Part shown: positions 25,995 to 33,463 of the stretch, in pieces
Numbering within the stretch: position 1 is the stretch's first letter
How the letters are laid out: each line of letters starts with the position of its first letter
From: Veillonellaceae bacterium
GTDB taxonomy: Bacteria; Bacillota; Negativicutes; Veillonellales; Negativicoccaceae
Assembly: GCA_022771805.1 (NCBI GenBank)
Contig: JALELM010000013.1
Span: forward strand, 1 to 51,784
Reading direction: 5' to 3'
Length of the DNA: 51,784 nt
Made by a program: the position numbers and the translations under genes
The notes under the pieces: model-generated
Told to the model about the DNA's origin: nothing
The model's input: only the letters and a program-made list of their open reading frames with translations
The model's database searches: none

Positions 25995-27641
25995 TCAGCG
26001 AGCCAGCTCCTCCGTCCGCCGCAAGACCCGAACGAAAGCGGGCGGGATCTGTTCGGCGGTCAATTTCTCCGCCAACAAGCGCCCGAGCATCACGCCTTTA
26101 TTGCCGTACATCCAGGCGAAATAGTAAAAGCGCATACCGACCGAATCACGGCCGGAAATATTCTGCAACTTGCGAGCCTGGAAGTTGCGCCGCGGATCCG
26201 GATCCCACTTGCTTTTCGCCTTGCGGACCATTTCGCCGTACACACGATCATCCCCCTGCAGTTCCATCACGATTTCATGCAGGCTGCCTAAGGCGCGACG
26301 CTCCCACAACGTTTCCACCACATCGAGCTCATAGCAAATTTCATCGGTAAAGAAAATGTCCGGATCGCGAGGAATTTTCCCGCTGACGTCCCAGTCATAC
26401 AGGGCGACGGTGCCGAGATGGAAGCTGCGGAACAATTCGCAGAGGCGGAAAATCGAGCTTTCGCCGCGGGCATTGACCAGACAGATCCCGAGCATATTGA
26501 AATGCACGCCCAAGGTGTGGCCGAAACCCCGGAACGAGCCGTATTCCGTTTCCCCTTCGACGACAAGCACCGCGCGGGCAAACAGCGCCTCCTTCATTTC
26601 CGGGAAATGCATGATCAGATGCTTCTCCACCTCTGCCGGGAAGGTAAATTCCGAACCGCACGCGGCCTGTACTTTTCCTTCCGGTTCCCGGTACAGACGA
26701 ATGATGCAGCGATAGTCGTCGATCAGGCAATCCGTCGAGTGCGTGGCGACGAAAAGCTGCCCCTCGATGCCGTCAATCCCCAACACTTCGCGGAAAATAT
26801 CGCGCATCAGCTCGTTTTCATTCCGCAGCACCTGCTGATAAAAAGTCAGCAGCGTTCGCTGGATATAGGGCGTAAGGTGAATTTCCGGCTCATCTATGCA
26901 AAGCAGCAGCGGCAAATACTGTTTCCCGTCCGTTCCTTCGATAATGCTGCCCCGGTTCTCGCCGCACAATGTCAGCAACCCTTGCAGAAACTGAAAGCCC
27001 GCGATCACCACGGCTCGAAAAGTCTGCTCCGCATCTCTGCCCGGCCAAGCATCGCCCGCCAGGTAGTTCAGCCAGGTGTCCGCGCTGTCCGCCAAGGTCT
27101 CCGCGATATCCGGATTCGCTCCCGTCGCCTCCGCCAGCCGGCGCAAGTATGCCGCCGCATCGCTGCGGTGCGAGTGCAGGTACGTCTCCAGGCGGTCGTA
27201 CAGATCATTCAGCTTCCGCCGCCCGTTGGCCTCTTCGCCGAAAAGTGACGGCACATGCCGCAAAAAGTACATATATTGCAACGCTTGCGCCGACAATACC
27301 TTACCGGTTTCCGTGTCCTCAATCCGCAGCATATCGTCACCGGCATGCTGGGTCACCTTGATGTGCAACACACCGTTCGTATCATCATACGGCACGCCGC
27401 GGATCAGCAGAACCTGCTTCGGCTCCAATTGAAGAGTCAGCCGAATGCATATCGGTTGTGCTTGATCCAAAAAATCGCTCGGTTGGAACACCTGCCGCTC
27501 ATGCAGTACTTCCAGCAAGTCGAGAAAATTCGTCTTGCCGACATGGTGCGAACCGACCAAGTAATTCATCTGTCGGTCAAAAGAAATCTGTAGCGATGCA
27601 AACGTTCGGTAATTTTCCACTTCCATATTGAGGATATGCAA
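25995..27641 (-). CDS. OLD-family ATPase with TOPRIM nuclease domain
   Basis: 548 residues. The N-terminal SMC/ABC-like ATPase has Walker A GSHHVGKT (30-37), and Walker B LPLLLCIDEPEIHL, followed by ATHSTD. The C-terminal TOPRIM domain has VLVVEGETEYGSF and the DxD-type ALYDWDVSG. OLD proteins are ATP-dependent nucleases; the P2 phage OLD excludes other phages, and class 2 members pair with a UvrD-like helicase (Gabija). No helicase gene is adjacent here, so this is a stand-alone OLD. The start is TTG with GGAGG nine bases ahead; an ATG five codons on is an alternative. It lies between metabolic genes, not in a visible island. A role in phage defence or repair is inference. Confidence 0.87.
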   Translation of the reverse strand: MHILNMEVENYRTFASLQISFDRQMNYLVGSHHVGKTNFLDLLEVLHERQVFQPSDFLDQAQPICIRLTLQLEPKQVLLIRGVPYDDTNGVLHIKVTQHAGDDMLRIEDTETGKVLSAQALQYMYFLRHVPSLFGEEANGRRKLNDLYDRLETYLHSHRSDAAAYLRRLAEATGANPDIAETLADSADTWLNYLAGDAWPGRDAEQTFRAVVIAGFQFLQGLLTLCGENRGSIIEGTDGKQYLPLLLCIDEPEIHLTPYIQRTLLTFYQQVLRNENELMRDIFREVLGIDGIEGQLFVATHSTDCLIDDYRCIIRLYREPEGKVQAACGSEFTFPAEVEKHLIMHFPEMKEALFARAVLVVEGETEYGSFRGFGHTLGVHFNMLGICLVNARGESSIFRLCELFRSFHLGTVALYDWDVSGKIPRDPDIFFTDEICYELDVVETLWERRALGSLHEIVMELQGDDRVYGEMVRKAKSKWDPDPRRNFQARKLQNISGRDSVGMRFYYFAWMYGNKGVMLGRLLAEKLTAEQIPPAFVRVLRRTEELAR

Positions 27642-27750
27642 AAGCCGTCACCTCCGTTTTTCTACATTATACACAAAACTCTCACTGCGAAGCCGATTTG
27701 ATTTTTGTTAAATAAGAACGGTTATCTGTTATCACGGTCGGTAATGATGT

Positions 27751-27756
27751 TATAAT
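27751..27756 (+). promoter_or_regulatory. Extended -10 promoter of ddh
   Basis: TGTTATAAT with the hexamer at 27751-27756, 40 bases before the start codon. The -35 is weak (GTTATC at a 17-base spacing). Confidence 0.65.
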
Positions 27757-27795
27757 GCAGGTAACCGAATCAATCGGCAGAAAGGAAGATCTTTT

Positions 27796-28770
27796 ATGCA
27801 AAACAACATTCGTGTCGGGATTGTCGGTTACGGCAACTTGGCTCGCGGCGCCGAACTGGCTTTGGCTCGGACGCCGGATATGGACTTGGTCGCGATTTTT
27901 TCGCGCCGGGACGGTGTCACCAGCGAGAGCGGTACCCCCGTGCACTCCGTCGCCGAGTTGCAGGATTTCCGCGACAAAATCGATATCCTCATCCTCTGCG
28001 GCGGCTCCGCCAACGACCTCATGACACAGGCGGCGGATTTCGGGCGCTATTTCCATGTCATCGACAGCTTCGACAACCACGCCGAAATCGAGGCGCATTT
28101 CCAGACCATGCAGCGGGTGGCAAGTCAGGCGAACAAAGTCGCCTTCATTTCCTACGGCTGGGATCCGGGGCTCTTTTCGCTGCTGCGACTCGTGAACACG
28201 GCCGCCCTGCCGCAGGGCAAGAATTATACGTTCTGGGGTCGCGGCATCAGCCAGGGACATTCCAATGCGCTGCGCCGTTTGCCGGGAGTTGCGGACGCCA
28301 AGCAATACACCGTGCCGAAAGAGCAGTATCTCGAGCAATTGCGTAACGGCTCCGCCGCCGACATCAGCGCGCAGGAATCCCATTTGCGGCAATGCTATGT
28401 CGTCCTGGAGGACGGCGCGGATCCGGCGCAGGTCAGCGAAAGCATCCGGAATCTCCCCGACTATTTCCAAGGCTACGAAGTGGAAATTCACTTCCTCAGC
28501 CAAGAAGAACTCGAGCGTGACCACAGCGGCATGCCGCACGGCGGCTTCGTCATCCGCAGCGGTGAAACCGCACCCGGTGAGCGCGCACTCATCGAGTATC
28601 GTCTGCAGCTGGACAGCAACCCCAACTTTACCGCCGGGGTCATCGTCGCTTATGCCCGGGCGGCCATGCGTATGGCTGCCGAAGGCAAGTCGGGCTGCTT
28701 TACGATTTTCGACGTGCCGCCGGCCTACCTGCTGCCGCAGACGCCGGAAGACATTCGACACTTACTCTGA
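27796..28770 (+). CDS. ddh: meso-Diaminopimelate D-dehydrogenase
   Basis: 324 residues. It makes meso-diaminopimelate from tetrahydrodipicolinate, ammonia and NADPH in one step, feeding lysine and peptidoglycan. A Rossmann loop GIVGYGNLARGAELAL is at the N terminus. The family-specific substrate tracts are present: SYGWDPGLFSLLR, WGRGISQGHSNALRRLPGV and HGGFVIRSG. The start has AAAGGAAG ahead. The gene is divergent from the OLD gene and has its own promoter and terminator. Presence of ddh offers a shortcut around the acylated DAP routes. Confidence 0.95.
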   Translation: MQNNIRVGIVGYGNLARGAELALARTPDMDLVAIFSRRDGVTSESGTPVHSVAELQDFRDKIDILILCGGSANDLMTQAADFGRYFHVIDSFDNHAEIEAHFQTMQRVASQANKVAFISYGWDPGLFSLLRLVNTAALPQGKNYTFWGRGISQGHSNALRRLPGVADAKQYTVPKEQYLEQLRNGSAADISAQESHLRQCYVVLEDGADPAQVSESIRNLPDYFQGYEVEIHFLSQEELERDHSGMPHGGFVIRSGETAPGERALIEYRLQLDSNPNFTAGVIVAYARAAMRMAAEGKSGCFTIFDVPPAYLLPQTPEDIRHLL

Positions 28771-28773
28771 CAC

Positions 28774-28804
28774 AAAAAGCTCTCCGCGATGCGGAGAGCT
28801 TTTT
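28774..28804 (+). terminator. Terminator of ddh
   Basis: The stem AAAAAGCTCTCCGC/GCGGAGAGCTTTTT with a 3-base loop and T-run lies four bases after the ddh stop. Symmetry of the A and T runs lets it also serve the convergent iadA gene. Confidence 0.9.
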
Positions 28805-28822
28805 ATTTGGCGTATTCGGCAT

Positions 28823-30004
28823 TTAACGTTTCAGTTTTTCATACGTTCCGAAAACGATCGGCTCACCGTCATCCACCATCAGCCGCCCTTTCGCCCAAAG
28901 CTTTTTCAGCTTCCATTTCGAGCAGAGTACGGCGAGGTCCGCATCCGCGCCGACGCGGATTTCACCTTTTTGCGGCAATTTGAACAGGCGCGCCACGTTC
29001 GAAGTGACGACAGGCAGCACCGTTTCCAAATCGCAACCTTCATGCAGCACCGCATCACGGAGTTCCGTGAGCAGCGTTTTCTGGTCGGCAACACCGACCC
29101 CGATATTGTTTCCTTTTTCATCAAAGACCGGCATCGAGCCGTTGCCGTCCGAGCTCATCAGAATGTGATCCGCCGGTACGCCCTCGGCCAACAGTCGCGC
29201 AATGGCCTGCGAAGGTTTGATCGCCGCCTGCGAGCCGGTTTCCGGGCTGACACCGCTGGTAATATCGACATAGCCGCCTTCTTTGGCATAGGCGATCGCA
29301 TCGTCCAACAAATGACCGATACGGTTAATATGTGTCGGCAGCATGTTCGTGTACGGAATTTCCGAATTGGCTATGATGCGGCGCAAGGGTTCCAAGCCGC
29401 GTTTCCCGTCGCCCACATGGAAGTCCACCACGCCCGCCTTATTGCTCAGCATCCCGCCGACCCGCGCCTGCGCCACGATATCGCGATACAGACTGTAGCG
29501 CGGCTGCGAGGAGCGATGATCGGAAATGGCGATTTCGCCGGCACCGAGCACTTTATGAATCAGCATGATGTCGTCACGGATGCAGCCGGTCAAGGTCGGC
29601 GTGGGCACCTGGTAGGCGCCGGAGTAAATATAGGTCGTGATCCCCTCTTCTTCCAGCGCGCAGGCTTTGGCAAGCAGGTTCGGCATCGAACGCGTCGTGC
29701 CGTCGGTACCGAGCAGACCGAAAACGGTCGTAACGCCCGATGTCGTAATCGAGGAAAGCTGAATCTCCGGTGTGCGCGTGGCAAAACCGCCTTCGCCGCC
29801 GCCGCCCGTAATGTGCACATGATTGTCCATCAGGCCGGGGATGACCTTGCGGCCTTCCAAGTCATACTCGGCGATCTCCACGCCCGCAATACGAACGTCC
29901 AACTTTTCACCGATCGCGGCGATGACGCCGTTGGCGATGAAGATATCCTGCACGCCCAGCGGTTTCGGTGCATAGATATCCGCATTACGAATTAAAGTAA
30001 ACAT
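28823..30004 (-). CDS. iadA: Isoaspartyl dipeptidase
   Basis: 393 residues, amidohydrolase superfamily. IadA cleaves beta-aspartyl dipeptides left from damaged proteins. Metal ligands are visible in MDNHVHITGGGGEGG (HxH) and AISDHRSSQP, with further His in VVDFHVGDG and PTHINRIGH, and the catalytic Asp in MSSDGNGSMP. It follows yjiH and yjiG in the same direction. The E. coli order iadA-yjiG-yjiH has the same three genes together, so a link between the YjiGH membrane pair and uptake or export of the dipeptide or aspartate is likely but inferred. Confidence 0.95.
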   Translation of the reverse strand: MFTLIRNADIYAPKPLGVQDIFIANGVIAAIGEKLDVRIAGVEIAEYDLEGRKVIPGLMDNHVHITGGGGEGGFATRTPEIQLSSITTSGVTTVFGLLGTDGTTRSMPNLLAKACALEEEGITTYIYSGAYQVPTPTLTGCIRDDIMLIHKVLGAGEIAISDHRSSQPRYSLYRDIVAQARVGGMLSNKAGVVDFHVGDGKRGLEPLRRIIANSEIPYTNMLPTHINRIGHLLDDAIAYAKEGGYVDITSGVSPETGSQAAIKPSQAIARLLAEGVPADHILMSSDGNGSMPVFDEKGNNIGVGVADQKTLLTELRDAVLHEGCDLETVLPVVTSNVARLFKLPQKGEIRVGADADLAVLCSKWKLKKLWAKGRLMVDDGEPIVFGTYEKLKR

Positions 30005-30025
30005 AGTAAACCTCCTTGCGAAAAC

Positions 30026-30050
30026 GAAACCGCCCCCCCGAAGGGCGGCG
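30026..30050 (-). other. Intercistronic hairpin between yjiG and iadA
   Basis: On the minus strand CCGCCC pairs with GGGCGG around a short TTCGG-type loop between the two genes. No clear T-run follows (TTTCGTTTTC), so it may be a weak terminator or an mRNA-stabilising element. Confidence 0.4.
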
Positions 30051-30052
30051 AA

Positions 30053-30517
30053 TCAGAAGAAATTCAGCAGAAGTTCCATAGCCCAGATTGAAACCAGAGC
30101 ATTGAACACGCAAATGAAGATAATGATCGGATAATGCTTGCCGGGTACTTCCGCCGTACCGAGGACACGGCCGACGTTTTGAACCGGGTTCCCCATCAGG
30201 TAACAGGCCGGGACAAGCACCGTCGCTTCGTACGGCGTGAGCGCGCCTGCCGTCAACAGCGCCGCCATGACGCCGATGGCGCCGCCCATACTCAGCAGCG
30301 AGGCCATGATAACGGTAATCGCGACCCCCGGCAAAAGCCAGATCGCCATGACCGGCCCCGCCACCGAACCGATCCAGTCCAGCAGACCGGTGATCTTCAG
30401 CGCATGAATAATGATAAACGCGAGGATAACGTTCGGCATCATGTTCCGCAGGCCGATTTGCAACCCGTTATAAGCGCCTTCCGTAAAGAGTTCGATGAAA
30501 CCTTTCTGTTTCGTCAT
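30053..30517 (-). CDS. yjiG: YjiG-type nucleoside-recognition/Gate-domain membrane protein (copy 1)
   Basis: 154 residues with four to five membrane segments and a single Gate-type domain, including NMMPNVILAFIII and the LVPACYLMGNPVQNVGR tract. The protein is half of a putative two-part transporter with YjiH, related to the SpmA/SpmB pair. The first of two adjacent ATGs is only three bases from GGGAGG, so the second was chosen; it overlaps the yjiH stop as TGATG. The family's substrate is not established. Linkage to iadA points to a small peptide or amino acid. Confidence 0.88.
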   Translation of the reverse strand: MTKQKGFIELFTEGAYNGLQIGLRNMMPNVILAFIIIHALKITGLLDWIGSVAGPVMAIWLLPGVAITVIMASLLSMGGAIGVMAALLTAGALTPYEATVLVPACYLMGNPVQNVGRVLGTAEVPGKHYPIIIFICVFNALVSIWAMELLLNFF

Positions 30518-31200
30518 CATGCACCTCCCGTCGGCATTTTCGCGCCCTGATCCTGATCTTTACCCTCGACCGCCCGCAAGTAGAAGCGGACGATATTGCC
30601 GCCGATAAACTTGAAGACCAAGATCACCAGCAAGGGCAAACCGATGGGCACCAGCAGCACGGAAAAAACCGCCACGCCCGAGGAGAAATAGTTGGACAGC
30701 GGAGCCGAGCCGCTGATTTGATAGCCACAGAAAATCGAACGCTCACGATCCGTCAATTCCCCTTCTTCGTAGAGCACCTTCGTCATACCGGCCGCCGCAT
30801 CCGTCGTCTGCAAGTTCGCGATCATCGCCAACCCGCAGATCCCGGGAATACCGAGCAGAGGCCGCAAGAGCGGGCTCAAGAAACGTTCCGCCACGCGCAG
30901 ACCGCCATACCCTTCCACCACATGAATGATAGCAATCGCAAAAATCAGGGCCGGCAACAGTGTCAGCGCAAACATGAAACCGTCCCGCGCACCGGTCCCG
31001 CCGCTGCCGCGAAATGATGCCGTTTTCCCGGCCACGGTTTCCCAAGTCCCGAAGGAACCGTTCAGGACGGAAAAGTCAAAGACTTTCCACCACCCCGCCG
31101 CTTCGGCAAATACTCCCGAAAAGAAAATCAGCGCACCGAAGAAGGCGACATAACTTTTCCAGGTGACGGCCGGTTCTCTTTTTTCACTCATCGTATCCAT
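30517..31200 (-). CDS. yjiH: YjiH-type nucleoside-recognition/Gate-domain membrane protein (copy 1)
   Basis: 227 residues with about six membrane segments. Family tracts: RPLLGIPGICGLAMIANLQTTDA and a C-terminal VFKFIGGNIVRFYL. It probably pairs with the YjiG protein encoded next, with which it overlaps by one base. The start MDTMSEK has GGAGGGA six bases ahead; an upstream in-frame start lies in the promoter. It heads the operon yjiH-yjiG-iadA. Confidence 0.9.
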   Translation of the reverse strand: MDTMSEKREPAVTWKSYVAFFGALIFFSGVFAEAAGWWKVFDFSVLNGSFGTWETVAGKTASFRGSGGTGARDGFMFALTLLPALIFAIAIIHVVEGYGGLRVAERFLSPLLRPLLGIPGICGLAMIANLQTTDAAAGMTKVLYEEGELTDRERSIFCGYQISGSAPLSNYFSSGVAVFSVLLVPIGLPLLVILVFKFIGGNIVRFYLRAVEGKDQDQGAKMPTGGA

Positions 31201-31228
31201 ATCGTCCCTCCTTTGTGTATATATGTCC

Positions 31229-31257
31229 ATTGTAGCTAAACAGATGTGCAAAAGCAA
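31229..31257 (-). promoter_or_regulatory. Promoter of yjiH-yjiG-iadA operon
   Basis: Minus-strand -35 TTGCTT (31257-31252), a 17-base spacer and -10 TACAAT (31234-31229), about 30 bases before the yjiH start. Confidence 0.65.
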
Positions 31258-31303
31258 CAGAATTTTTTATATACCCTCTCTTTATACTATACATAACCGA
31301 CTG

Positions 31304-31312
31304 TGCTATACT
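31304..31312 (+). promoter_or_regulatory. Extended -10 promoter of SDR gene
   Basis: TGCTATACT with the hexamer at 31307-31312, 21 bases before the ATG. No clear -35. Confidence 0.55.
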
Positions 31313-31333
31313 GAAGAAAAGGAGGTAGCAACG

Positions 31334-32095
31334 ATGAGTCAAGGAACTGTAATGATTACGGGCGCAAGCTCCGGTATCGGCCGCGCAACCGCCCGCTTAC
31401 TCGCCGAAAAAGGCTATGATTTGATCTTGGCCGCGCGCCGTGAGGATATCCTCACACAGGATGCGGCGGCGTGGGAAAAGGAATACGGCGTCACCGTCCG
31501 GGTATATCCGTTGGATGTAACCAAACGCGCCATGGTGGAGCGTGTTTGCGAGCAAATCGTCGCTTCGGGAGCACTCCCCGACGTCTTGATCAATAACGCG
31601 GGACTGGCGCGGGAGCTGGCGCCGTTTCACGAAAATGAGCTCGACGACATCGAAGAAATGCTGCACACCAATGTCCGCGGCCTGATGTATGTGACCCGCG
31701 CGCTCCTGCCCGCAATGATCGAACGCAACAGCGGTCATATCGTCAATCTCGGCTCCACGGCCGGACTTGCCGCGTACGCCGGCGGAACCGTGTACTGTGC
31801 GACGAAAGCGGCGGTAAAAATGCTCTCCGACGGCATTCGGATCGACACGATCGCCACCGACATCAAGGTAACGACCATCATGCCGGGGCTGGTGGAAACG
31901 CCTTTCAGCGAAGTTCGTTTCCGCGGCGACACCGAGCGTGCCGCAGCCGTCTACGCAGGCGTAGAAGCGCTCACGCCGGAAGATATCGCCGACACGATCG
32001 AGTTCGTCATCAGCCGTCCTCGCCGAATGCAGATCAGTGATGTCACCATCATGGCCAATCAGCAGGCGACCGGCTACCTGATTCATAAAGAGTAA
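31334..32095 (+). CDS. Short-chain dehydrogenase/reductase, YdfG-like
   Basis: 253 residues. Rossmann loop ITGASSGIGRATA, NNAG motif in LINNAGLA, and the catalytic Ser-Tyr-Lys as LGSTAGLAAYAGGTVYCATKAAV. NADPH preference is suggested by Arg residues after strand 2 (AARRED). It resembles YdfG-type 3-hydroxy acid/L-allo-threonine dehydrogenases by its tracts GLVETPFSEVRF and PEDIADTIEFV. GGAGG lies eight bases ahead of the ATG. It is a single-gene unit between the divergent yjiH operon and a strong terminator. Confidence 0.92.
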   Translation: MSQGTVMITGASSGIGRATARLLAEKGYDLILAARREDILTQDAAAWEKEYGVTVRVYPLDVTKRAMVERVCEQIVASGALPDVLINNAGLARELAPFHENELDDIEEMLHTNVRGLMYVTRALLPAMIERNSGHIVNLGSTAGLAAYAGGTVYCATKAAVKMLSDGIRIDTIATDIKVTTIMPGLVETPFSEVRFRGDTERAAAVYAGVEALTPEDIADTIEFVISRPRRMQISDVTIMANQQATGYLIHKE

Positions 32096-32097
32096 GT

Positions 32098-32129
32098 AAA
32101 AAGACCTTCGCCTTTGCGAAGGTCTTTTT
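32098..32129 (+). terminator. Terminator of SDR gene
   Basis: The stem AAAAAGACCTTCGC/GCGAAGGTCTTTTT with a CTTT loop lies three bases after the stop codon. Its symmetry lets it also end the convergent YbjN-like gene. Confidence 0.9.
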
Positions 32130-32150
32130 GTGCGCCGACAACACTATACA

Positions 32151-32597
32151 TTATTCTGCCGTTTCCGCCAATTTCTTTGCCAGCAAAGGATATTCCCGCA
32201 AAATTACCTGATGCATCTGACCGAGCAGCGCCGTAATGAGCTCCGGATTGAAATCGTCATCGAACGCCGGCACGGAGCAGCCCAAAATCAGCTGGCCGTT
32301 TTCGTTGACCCAAAATTTCAGCATGGACAGACTCTCGTTCAAGCCGTTCAGCAGCGGCAGGATTCCCGCCGTCTGTGCCCTGCTCAAGTCCTGCCGCAAG
32401 TAAACGTTCAGCATCGTATATACCGTGTCGTTCAGCACGACAAAGAACGGCATCGTTTCGTCGCCGACCGCAAACGCCGACTGCATGATCCGATTTGTCG
32501 CGTCCGGCTCAAAATAGCGCACCTGACCGGGCAATGTCCCGACATGCGCTTGCAATTGTTCCCATTTTTTGGCGAGCCCCTGCAATTCCTTTGTCAT
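32151..32597 (-). CDS. Small YbjN-like protein (putative)
   Basis: 148 residues, no membrane segment, acidic. The pattern resembles YbjN/secretion-chaperone-fold proteins: a strand-rich middle (PFFVVLNDTVYTMLNVYL) followed by LKFWVNENGQLILGCSVPA and a long C-terminal helix. The family assignment is tentative and gives no biochemical role. GGAGAG lies eight bases before the ATG. It stands alone between the SDR terminator and the tatD terminator. Confidence 0.65.
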   Translation of the reverse strand: MTKELQGLAKKWEQLQAHVGTLPGQVRYFEPDATNRIMQSAFAVGDETMPFFVVLNDTVYTMLNVYLRQDLSRAQTAGILPLLNGLNESLSMLKFWVNENGQLILGCSVPAFDDDFNPELITALLGQMHQVILREYPLLAKKLAETAE

Positions 32598-32662
32598 AGC
32601 ACTCTCCTTTTCACCGCTTCATTTGTTTTCAGTATAAAGGAGTGCGCGCAATTAGGCAAATA

Positions 32663-32688
32663 AAAACCCGCACCGAGGTGCGGGTTTT
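32663..32688 (-). terminator. Terminator of tatD operon
   Basis: The stem AAAACCCGCACC/GGTGCGGGTTTT lies right after the tatD stop codon on the minus strand and is followed by T-rich sequence. Confidence 0.85.
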
Positions 32689-32692
32689 CGTG

Positions 32693-33463
32693 TCAATTCG
32701 TCATTTGGTAAATCGTTTTGGCGTTGGCCGTCGTCAATGCAATGACTTCTTCCACCGGCTTGTCGTGCAGGCGCGCCAATTCCTCGGCGACATAGTAGAC
32801 CCGCGAGGGATCGTTGCGCCGGCCGCGGAAAGGCGGCGGTGTCAGGTAGGGGCTGTCCGTCTCGATCAGCAGGCGCTCCAACGGCAGGCGCGCCGCAACT
32901 TCTTTCAGCTTCGTGCTTTTCGGAAAGACCACCGGCCCCGCAAAGGAAATGTAGAAGCCGAGCGCGATCAGTTCGACCGCCATTTCATAGCTGCCGCTGT
33001 AGCAATGCAGGATCCCGCGCAAATTCGGATCCCGTTCTTCTTTCAGAATCGCCAGCACATCGCCATGCGCATCGCGATCGTGGATAACGATCGGCAAATC
33101 CAATTCTTTGCCCAGGCGCACAAAACGCCGGAACACTTCCCGCTGAATTTCACGCGGGCTGTTGTCATAGTAATAATCGAGGCCGATCTCACCGATGGCG
33201 ACGACCGCTTCTTCCGTTTCCGCCCAATGCCGGATCTGTGCGAAATCGTCTTCCGTCATTTGCTCCGCCAGATGCGGATGCACTCCGACCGCACAACGCA
33301 AGGCCGGATATTTTGCACAAAGTTCCAGCGCCTGCGCGGAAGTCGCGGCATCCTCGCCGGGGACGACCACATGCTCCACCGTTTCCAGCACGTTGCGGAT
33401 CATTTCGTCCCGATCGTATTGGAATTTTTCATCGTAAAGATGTGCATGGGTATCGAAAAGCAT
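32693..33463 (-). CDS. tatD: TatD-family metal-dependent DNase
   Basis: 256 residues. TIM-barrel nuclease with metal ligands in FDTHAHLYD (HxH), GEIGLDYYY (Glu), VIHDRDA, LHCYSGS and ETDSPYLTPP (Asp). TatD proteins are 3'-5' DNases involved in DNA repair or degradation. It starts immediately after the metG stop codon, as in the metS-tatD order of Bacillus. It is the last gene of the holB-ricT-trmN6-rsmI-metG-tatD operon. Confidence 0.95.
   Translation of the reverse strand: MLFDTHAHLYDEKFQYDRDEMIRNVLETVEHVVVPGEDAATSAQALELCAKYPALRCAVGVHPHLAEQMTEDDFAQIRHWAETEEAVVAIGEIGLDYYYDNSPREIQREVFRRFVRLGKELDLPIVIHDRDAHGDVLAILKEERDPNLRGILHCYSGSYEMAVELIALGFYISFAGPVVFPKSTKLKEVAARLPLERLLIETDSPYLTPPPFRGRRNDPSRVYYVAEELARLHDKPVEEVIALTTANAKTIYQMTN

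Noticed and set aside
25995-27641. Gabija (GajA/GajB) defence system
   Set aside because: No UvrD-like helicase gene lies on either side; neighbours are an FAH-family gene and ddh.
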